From JBMSHD01 sp049416425 (lineage in GTDB: Bacteria > Pseudomonadota > Gammaproteobacteria > Francisellales > Francisellaceae): a stretch of DNA of 13,755 nucleotides. The stretch lies in contig JBMSHD010000059.1 of the NCBI GenBank assembly GCA_049416425.1, positions 1 through 13,755 on the forward strand. Direction: 5' to 3'. Below, piece after piece: positions 6,426 to 12,700 of this stretch; the first letter of the stretch is position 1; the number at the start of each line of letters is the position of its first letter. The translations under genes were made by a program, and so were the position numbers. The notes below the pieces were generated by a model. That model was not told the DNA's origin. It was given only the letters and a program-made list of their open reading frames with translations, and did no database searches.

Positions 6426-8077
6426 GATTGGACTCCTTGGCAGTAGACATCTAGTGTTCCCGTCAACCTAATATCAACAGGCTTACCAGCCATAACTTGT
6501 AAACTAATATAATTTGTATAATCAGAAGAATTAAAAAATAACAATCTATCATCTGATAATTGTATGATTAAGGCAGAATCGCCTGAGTCATCAGCTGTGC
6601 TGACAAGCTGTCCCTTTACATGATCAATGGCATAGTTCTTATAAAGAATAACGTGAACGTCGTGGACTTTCGCATAGTCCTGGTTATCGGAACACTGCTT
6701 TGGCAGATGAAGCATCACAATGGCAGCCGCTTCAACACAGAGACTTTTCTCATACTTGGTACACGACAGTGAATTGAGTTTTTCATTGATGGGAATCGTT
6801 TCCAATTTTACATAGTTTGGCTGCCCACCATTTCTGATGGCATTGGTTATGGTTGTACCTAAACTATCAACCATCACATCATCGGCAACAACATTGCTAA
6901 TTCCGGCAATTTTGCTATTCTCACCCACGGCAATATTGCCTTTTTTCTGAGTGAGATTGATGTTTTGTGCATCCAGTGTGATGGTTGCCGCTTTAAAATC
7001 AAGCGCATTATCATTGCCAAAATCAGTCTCGAGTGACTGAGAGAAATCGATATCACCATCGGCATGCAATTGCAAACCTCCCTGGCTATTTAGCACGATA
7101 TCATGGCTACTCGTTGCATTTAAAGTTACCGCATTGAGCTTTAATTTTGACTGATCTTTATCATCGTTTAGCACAATCGCTGAATCTCCAGATTTCAACT
7201 CAAGCGCCTTATTATGCGCCATCGTGATCTCATTTGTCTTTTTATCAATGGCTAATGTTCCGGCTCCCTCATCTGCATTTAAAAGAATACCTTTTGCCGC
7301 ATCGACAGACAGATCTTTCTGCTTTGATGTCTTATCAAAATCAATCGTGGTGCTATTACCCGCCATTTCAATCCTTGAACTGCCTCTAATTGCCCGTTTA
7401 TCCGCATCTGTATCGGTTGAAAAATTCAGATTTCCCTCCATCTGATTGCTGCCATTATTATGCAGATAGATATCCTGATCAGGCATTATGGTAGCCCCTT
7501 TTGTTAAAATCAGATGAATTTGAAAACTGGCATTATTGGCATCAAATACAAAGCTCTTAGCACTAAAATGATTTCGGCTATCAAAGCGACTAAGGTCGGC
7601 TTTTATTTGTGTAAAGACCTCTGAAGCCGTTAGCTGATCAAAGCCGGCTTTTGACGCTTTTTTATCTTTGAAAGGTCCAACCTTTATGTCCAGTAAAATA
7701 CGAGCATTTTTATCCAGCGGTTTGATAATCAGGGTTATTGGCTGCATACTAATGCCTTGATCAAAACTAAAATCACACGGCAGATAGGCCATATCCGCAC
7801 TACCTTCATGGTCAGGGCATGTATTTGCTTTAAGCCAACTGAGATCATCTGAGGTTTTAATAAGCTCATCAGAGGTAGCCAGATCACCTTTTGCCACTCT
7901 CAATTCAACGGCTTGCGTAAACTCGGCTATTTGTGTCGATATTGTGCTAATCTGATCCTCTTTCCTGCCACTTTGATAAAATGCATAGGCTGCAACCACA
8001 ATACCCGCCAATAACAACAAGGCAAACATAAGCTCAAGCAAAGCAAAAGCCTTGTATTTTTGTCTATCTGTTATCAT
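6422..8077 (-). CDS. Pilin-like adhesin subunit 1 (PilV/shufflon-like), first gene of the operon
   Basis: This is the first gene of the three-gene operon. I chose the ATG at 8077 because AAAGGT (8086-8081) precedes it and because it gives a 10-residue leader (MITDRQKYKA|FALLELMFALLLL), like the 9-residue leaders of the next two genes. An in-frame ATG at 8101 would add eight residues but has no clear Shine-Dalgarno. The residue before the cleavage site is Ala instead of Gly; Glu15 is the +5 glutamate. In 551-residue numbering the head has SWL...TC (C87) and YLPCDF (C101). The collar NQMEGNLNF is at about 211-219 and a repetitive stalk spans about 235-395. The C-terminal domain holds C439, C447, C462 and C546. 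The role is inferred to be the first subunit of a heteromeric tip adhesin. Confidence 0.75.
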   Translation of the reverse strand: MITDRQKYKAFALLELMFALLLLAGIVVAAYAFYQSGRKEDQISTISTQIAEFTQAVELRVAKGDLATSDELIKTSDDLSWLKANTCPDHEGSADMAYLPCDFSFDQGISMQPITLIIKPLDKNARILLDIKVGPFKDKKASKAGFDQLTASEVFTQIKADLSRFDSRNHFSAKSFVFDANNASFQIHLILTKGATIMPDQDIYLHNNGSNQMEGNLNFSTDTDADKRAIRGSSRIEMAGNSTTIDFDKTSKQKDLSVDAAKGILLNADEGAGTLAIDKKTNEITMAHNKALELKSGDSAIVLNDDKDQSKLKLNAVTLNATSSHDIVLNSQGGLQLHADGDIDFSQSLETDFGNDNALDFKAATITLDAQNINLTQKKGNIAVGENSKIAGISNVVADDVMVDSLGTTITNAIRNGGQPNYVKLETIPINEKLNSLSCTKYEKSLCVEAAAIVMLHLPKQCSDNQDYAKVHDVHVILYKNYAIDHVKGQLVSTADDSGDSALIIQLSDDRLLFFNSSDYTNYISLQVMAGKPVDIRLTGTLDVYCQGVQS

Positions 8078-8251
8078 TCTACCTTTATGTCTGTGCATCA
8101 TTTACTTCATTTCTGAATATAATATGACCACATAATACGGTATTTATACTATTAATAAAGTGATCAGGCTACGATATAAAAAGATGAAATACTGAAAATA
8201 TATTATATCACCAAAACTTTGGTTGAAAGAAAACGATAAATGAACCTTTGC

Positions 8252-8279
8252 ATTATAGACACTAACAGTAAGTTGGGAA
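8252..8279 (-). promoter_or_regulatory. Candidate promoter of the pilin-like operon
   Basis: On the - strand TTCCCA (8279-8274) and TATAAT (8257-8252) are separated by 16 bases. The leader would be about 170 bases. A second perfect TATAAT at 8207-8202 has only a poor -35 partner. The region is AT-rich, so other starts are possible. The repeat element at 8282-8556 ends only a few bases upstream of this site and could influence it. Confidence 0.35.
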
Positions 8280-8324
8280 TAAAAAAATTCACTCTTTTAG
8301 CGTTATTCGTAGACCCCCTCCCTG

Positions 8325-8349
8325 CCTCCCCCTTAACACAAGAGGGAGG
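8325..8349. repeat. Hairpin A in the intergenic element
   Basis: CCTCCC-C-CTT (8325-8334) pairs with AAG-A-GGGAGG (8340-8349): six pairs, one mismatch and three more pairs around a 5-base loop. Confidence 0.55.
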
Positions 8350-8365
8350 AGACAAACATTCCCTC

Positions 8366-8381
8366 CCCTTGGGATCAAGGG
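8366..8381. repeat. Hairpin B in the intergenic element
   Basis: CCCTTG (8366-8371) and CAAGGG (8376-8381) form a perfect 6-pair stem around the loop GGAT. Confidence 0.5.
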
Positions 8382-8400
8382 TGAAACGGATCACGAGCCG

Positions 8401-8490
8401 CGTTTAAGCGGTGAGCCGTTGAACGACATTTTCCACGGATAGGAAAATGGCTGGGTTTTGTGAGAAATACAGGGAGTATTTCGATAAAAC
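8401..8490. repeat. Three consecutive hairpins (C, D, E) in the intergenic element
   Basis: Hairpin C: CGTTTAA-g-CGG (8401-8411) pairs with CCG-TTGAACG (8416-8425) around the loop TGAG, with one bulge and one G-T pair. Hairpin D: CATTTTCC (8427-8434) and GGAAAATG (8442-8449) form a perfect 8-pair stem with a 7-base loop. Hairpin E: GTTTT (8455-8459) and GAAATAC (8464-8470) pair with GTATTTC (8476-8482) and AAAAC (8486-8490), giving a two-part stem with an internal loop. Three good stems within 90 bases are unlikely by chance and suggest a folded repeat or a structured transcript. Confidence 0.55.
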
Positions 8491-8550
8491 GGTTAGGTGG
8501 GGTTGGGTAAACTATCTTTTCAACGAATAATGCGTAAAGAGCCAAAAAAT

Positions 8551-9126
8551 TCACTCCAATCGCTGCGGGCAATAATACACCATTAAAAAATGAAAGACAC
8601 CCATCACTCCGTGAGCGATAATATAAATCTCAATCAAAAGGGTGAGGCTTTTGTGCAATGACTTAAGCTCATGAGCGGCGGGCGCATTCATCCACCAGGC
8701 AATAAACCATAAAGCCCCAGATAAAATCACCAGAATTAAAGCCCCTAATCCTAATCCTTGAACAGATGTCGCCATACCATAAGGATTAGCATGGGGCAGC
8801 TTTAATCTCATCAGCGTTTTTACATCTTGTCTAAGCTGGGAGAAATCAAGAAATAAATAGGGATAATAATGTTTTACGCCTTTTTTGGCAAAACAAATCG
8901 CGACAAACACCAGAAAAATTGAAAGGGTGATAAAACCGATGGTAATATGAAACCAATCTGCAAAATCTAAAACTGGCTTTGGATAATGAACATGCATGAA
9001 GTTGCTATCGATGATTTGAATGACAATCAGTATCGCCATTGTGATATGAATAAGGCGCAATCTTCCACCTTGCACTTTTCCAAGATAATGCCAAAAATCA
9101 AGGGAGATTTTTTTCAACCAAATCAT
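8551..9126 (-). CDS. Cytochrome b561-type membrane b-heme protein
   Basis: This 191-residue protein has four predicted membrane helices (about 25-40, 58-80, 123-146 and 160-185). Histidines are placed as in the prokaryotic cytochrome b561 / Ni-hydrogenase b-type cytochrome family: H27 (LIHITMAIL), H60 (WFHITIGFI), H158 (LHKSL) and H172 (IAHGVMGVFHF). These are the likely axial ligands of two b hemes. Such proteins carry electrons across or within the inner membrane, often from quinol to a periplasmic partner; the partner is not visible here. The ATG at 9126 follows AAAGGAAG with a 6-base spacer. The small lipoprotein gene lies 31 bases upstream on the same strand, so the two probably form an operon. 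The stop codon lies inside the right direct repeat of the candidate mobile element. Confidence 0.85.
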   Translation of the reverse strand: MIWLKKISLDFWHYLGKVQGGRLRLIHITMAILIVIQIIDSNFMHVHYPKPVLDFADWFHITIGFITLSIFLVFVAICFAKKGVKHYYPYLFLDFSQLRQDVKTLMRLKLPHANPYGMATSVQGLGLGALILVILSGALWFIAWWMNAPAAHELKSLHKSLTLLIEIYIIAHGVMGVFHFLMVYYCPQRLE

Positions 9127-9157
9127 AAGCGGCTTCCTTTGATTCTATGCAAAAGTC

Positions 9158-9559
9158 TCAATGCAATTGCGCTTCAATCGAGCTCATCAAAGAGTCTGAT
9201 TTACCCTTATCACCCAATAGACCATAACGAATTTTAATGGTAGAGGCATTGCTGGTGAGTTTATCAATGGTAATACTGACTTTAGTAGGACTGTCAGTCA
9301 TGCCACTGTCGAGCTTAGTCTCAGCCTCAATCGAGGCGCTTTCGCCGCCAAGCTTCTTCGATGTGATTACATAGTTTTCATTTAATGCAGACAATGAGGC
9401 ATTATAGACCTCATCAAGCGAATAGCTTAGGTTTTTCTTATAGGTGCCATCGATGAAATAAACGGCGCCAGCACCGGCACCAGCGGCAACTAACGCGACG
9501 CAACCCGTCCCTGCCAGTACCGACACTGAAATTAAGACGGCAATCAAATATTTTTTCAT
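9158..9559 (-). CDS. DUF3568-like small lipoprotein
   Basis: This 133-residue protein has an N-terminal signal MKKYLIAVLISVSVLAGTGC, with a probable lipidated cysteine at C20. The -3 position is Gly instead of the preferred Leu, so the lipobox is imperfect. A small hydrophobic glycine/alanine-rich segment follows (VALVAAGAGAGAVYFIDGTY). The rest is an alpha/beta domain (SYSLDEVYNASLSALNENY, then a strand-rich tail with KVSITIDKLTSNASTIKIRYG). This layout is typical of DUF3568-type lipoproteins found in Francisella and other gammaproteobacteria, whose function is unknown. AAGGAG (9570-9565) lies 5 bases before the ATG. It is the first gene of a probable pair with the cytochrome b561-type gene. 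Placement in the periplasm, attached to a membrane, is inferred from the signal. Confidence 0.78.
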   Translation of the reverse strand: MKKYLIAVLISVSVLAGTGCVALVAAGAGAGAVYFIDGTYKKNLSYSLDEVYNASLSALNENYVITSKKLGGESASIEAETKLDSGMTDSPTKVSITIDKLTSNASTIKIRYGLLGDKGKSDSLMSSIEAQLH

Positions 9560-9645
9560 ATATGCTCCTTGATTTTATTTTATAACTTTAAGTTTGGACA
9601 ATATTAGCCATTAATTCCATTCTTAATCCAGTAAATCTAAAGCGG

Positions 9646-9704
9646 CAAGTCACTTGTGAAGACAGGTTCTTGGCATGCTCTCCCAGCACGGATTCAAGAG
9701 CCTG
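9646..9704. repeat. Inverted repeats between giant gene and lipoprotein gene
   Basis: CAGGTTCTTG (9663-9672) mirrors CAAGAGCCTG (9695-9704) at nine of ten positions, the tenth being a possible G-T pair. TGCT/AGCA (9676-9679, 9685-9688) nests inside. A second short dyad, CAAGT-C-ACTTG, is at 9646-9656. No T tract follows on the - strand, so an intrinsic terminator for the giant gene is not clearly supported. The 209-base gap at 9560-9768 contains no credible gene. Confidence 0.4.
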
Positions 9705-9768
9705 TTGAAAATGATGTCTCTGGCACAGTTACCACCATTTGAGTAGACGTTCCGGCAATGATTTCCAC

Positions 9769-12700
9769 TTACGTTGGCAGCGACAATATGTCCAGCTCAC
9801 TACCAAAAATCATGCCAAAGGTTTTTGATGTTGAATAATAGGGGACATCCCAGGCCCAGGTTGTGTTGCCTGTTGTAATATTATAAATCTTTAGATACGA
9901 TGCAGCATTAAGCCCACCTCTATAATATGAATATGATTTATCAACCATGTAAATCTCTTCTCCATCATCTGAGAGGATAAAATCAAATTCTGCGCTGCTG
10001 CCTACATTTGAATTGACAGAGTCAGGCAAAGTTTCCCAGACTTTTGTTGCAGGATAAAAGCGATAAAGGACATAACCACCATTATTGCTCTTTAGCTCCA
10101 CATAAAATAAATCATTGTTCTTATCGTAGACAACCTTGTGCGCACTCACCATATTAGCGGGCAAATCATAACTTTCTACCACATTTTCGAAATAGACTTT
10201 CACGAATTTATAATTCTTATTGGCACTATTTTTATAATTACCACTGACAAAAAGATAGCCATTCTTGTCTACGGCCATAGAAATTGGTATTTCGATGAAA
10301 CCAAACACTGGCGAATACCAGCTGGCATTATTACCATTAAAAACCGCCAAATAATTATGATAAAATTTACCGCTACCAATATAGCTACTATCATAACTAA
10401 CGTAGTGCAAACCATCATATCTCCCCATAGAGACGACATCTTTGAGAAGCAATCTTTTAGCATCGGCATCTTCACCGGAACCCAGACCGATTGAGCCATA
10501 GCCTTTGCGATAACGATGCGTTCCAAAATTCTTATCTGTTGTGCTATAGGGAAAGGTTAAATAAATATCACCTTGACTATCAACACTAACATTAGACACA
10601 GGAGCGTTCCATGAACCAAAAATATGGGCAATTGATTCATAGCCATATTTTGTCGATACCGTCTCATAACTTTGACCTGAGGTTCCTAAATTGGTGAAGC
10701 TACCACCGACAACCTGATCGCCTTTCCCATTTTGGGCAATATCCTGTATATAGTTAATGCTGCTTGATACCCCATTTACGACAGAACTATCCGCAAAATA
10801 AGAGGCATGAAGGGTACCATCATATTTCACCAGTGTATGCGTGATGCTGCCACTATTATTTCCAACACCGGCAATCTCATACGGAAACTTACCTACAACA
10901 TAAAGATAACCTTTCGCGGATAAATTATAGTTAAACTTGCTCTGATTCAAATCTTTAATCGATAATATCGTACTACTGGTTTCTCCAGCGGATAACTTGC
11001 CTTTGAAGCGAATATAAATATAACGTGTCTGCAATGGTTCTAGCGCTACCGGAGAAGTTATCGCCTCACCTTTTTGATAAAGACTATTTGGGCAATCATC
11101 TGCATTACACCACGAACCAAGATCTGTTGTTCCATTTGTACCGTTATAGACCTCAAAATCACTTGACATAGACAGCGTAATTGAAGCCGGTGCGGTTCCT
11201 GCATTATTGATGCCAATCGATCGGACATTAAAATGATTCACGCCTGAGCTCCAATTGATATAACTCTGTAGTAGTGCAGAACCTGCTTTAATCGTATAAC
11301 TTCGCTCTGTTTTTAAGTTGCTGTTGTTATTATCGCTAATTTTAACGCTCAACGTATAACTTCCAGTCGTTGATAATACGCTATTATTTACCATAAGCTC
11401 ACAACTGGCATTAAGAGCAATACTATCCATCGTCAAACAACTGCTGCTTGAGCTGATCGCTGTCGACACAACATTACCATTAGGATCAGATAACACATAG
11501 TCGCTTGTCTTATGCGAAGGACGATAAGCAAATGGTCCATTATTTTTCAAGACAATACGACTGTAATCACTCGTGCCTGGATAAAACATATTGCTATCTG
11601 TCCTTACAATATCAACTCTGGCAATATTGACCGCCGCGACCTGTTGGTCATAAGCGGCACCCTTATCATCTATTAAGCTGATGCCAATCCCTTGGTCTGC
11701 TGTATTGATATTGTAAGCATTACTGGCGACATTGAGCATAAAATCCTGTTTCCCAGTTATCACATCGCCTATCTTGGGTGAGTTTGTACTGTCTAAACTC
11801 ACACCTGTCGGCAAATTCGATACATCGACCGACTTTAATGTTGCCGAAGCCTCACCCATATCAATCGATATCTTTTCCACCCCTGGGCTGGTGATTGAAA
11901 TGCCACTGGTAGATAACAGTGGCTGTGAGGTAAATATCGCTGGATACACTACGCTTAAATTTGCCGCCTGATAGCCAATAAGATGTGTTGAGCTGTTATT
12001 TTCAAGATCCACAACATGATCTCTCAACCATTTATCCGCTGCCGCAGATGCCTCCATCTCGACAGTAATTGTTGTTCTACCTGACGCTAATGATGCGATT
12101 TTTAGCGCCTCTTTATTAAGAATAAATGACTGAAGCTCATCATCGACAACAAAACGAAAATTATTTTTCGCATCGTTATCATTATTGATCACGGTAATGG
12201 TTGAGCTATGCCCTGCACGCAATGATATATTCTGCTCAACAATATTCACATCGGCCACAATGGAATCTTTAATTTCGGTAGTTATCGGCACACTAATTGC
12301 TCGTGCTTGATTATTAACCGTTGTATTTACGGTGATAGTATCGCTAAAAGACCCGCTTTGCTGTGATGGCTTAAGATCATAGATAAGCCGACATTGACTG
12401 TTGGCATCCAACATACCACCAATCTTACACGTCGAGGAGTTCAATACCAACTCTGTCGTGTTGCTGATACTATCGACCGCTACAGCGCTATCATTATTAT
12501 TATAGAAAGCAAGCTCTAGAGTTGCCGTTTCACCAGCCACCATAGCCTTGGGGACATCACGCACAAAACTAAGCGCCACTTTATCATCTTTAATTTCGAT
12601 TGGTGCCTGCGTGGAGGTTTTAAGATTATTTTTGGCTTGTACATCCATATTTATAATGCTATCTGCACTTTCAGGCAATAAATTAAAGCTTAATACACAG

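Larger units (their letters stand above)
8282..8556. mobile_element. Candidate MITE-like element with flanking direct repeats and terminal inverted repeats
   Basis: A 13-base direct repeat, AAAAAATTCACTC, occurs at 8282-8294 and at 8544-8556. Just inside lie imperfect inverted repeats: CTCTTTTAGCGTTATTCGT (8292-8310) and ACGAATAATGCGTAAAGAG (8523-8541), matching at 16 of 19 positions. The enclosed ~249 bases carry no credible gene but are full of hairpins and more G/C-rich than the flanks. The right direct repeat contains the final codon and stop of the cytochrome b561-type gene, so a target duplication there would leave that gene intact, as observed. The inverted repeats do not abut both direct repeats equally: there is a three-base overlap on the left and two extra bases on the right. 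The exact ends are therefore uncertain, and no transposase is present. Confidence 0.5.

Noticed and set aside
8203..8572. Two leftward ORFs of 63 and 65 codons across the repeat element (8203-8394 and 8375-8572)
   Set aside because: They read through hairpin arms and the inverted repeats, have no ribosome binding sites, and their translations look like spurious readings of a dispersed repeat.
10138..10526. Overlapping ORFs of 85-118 codons on both strands within the giant gene
   Set aside because: They are shadows of the long - strand reading frame, without ribosome binding sites or recognisable domains.
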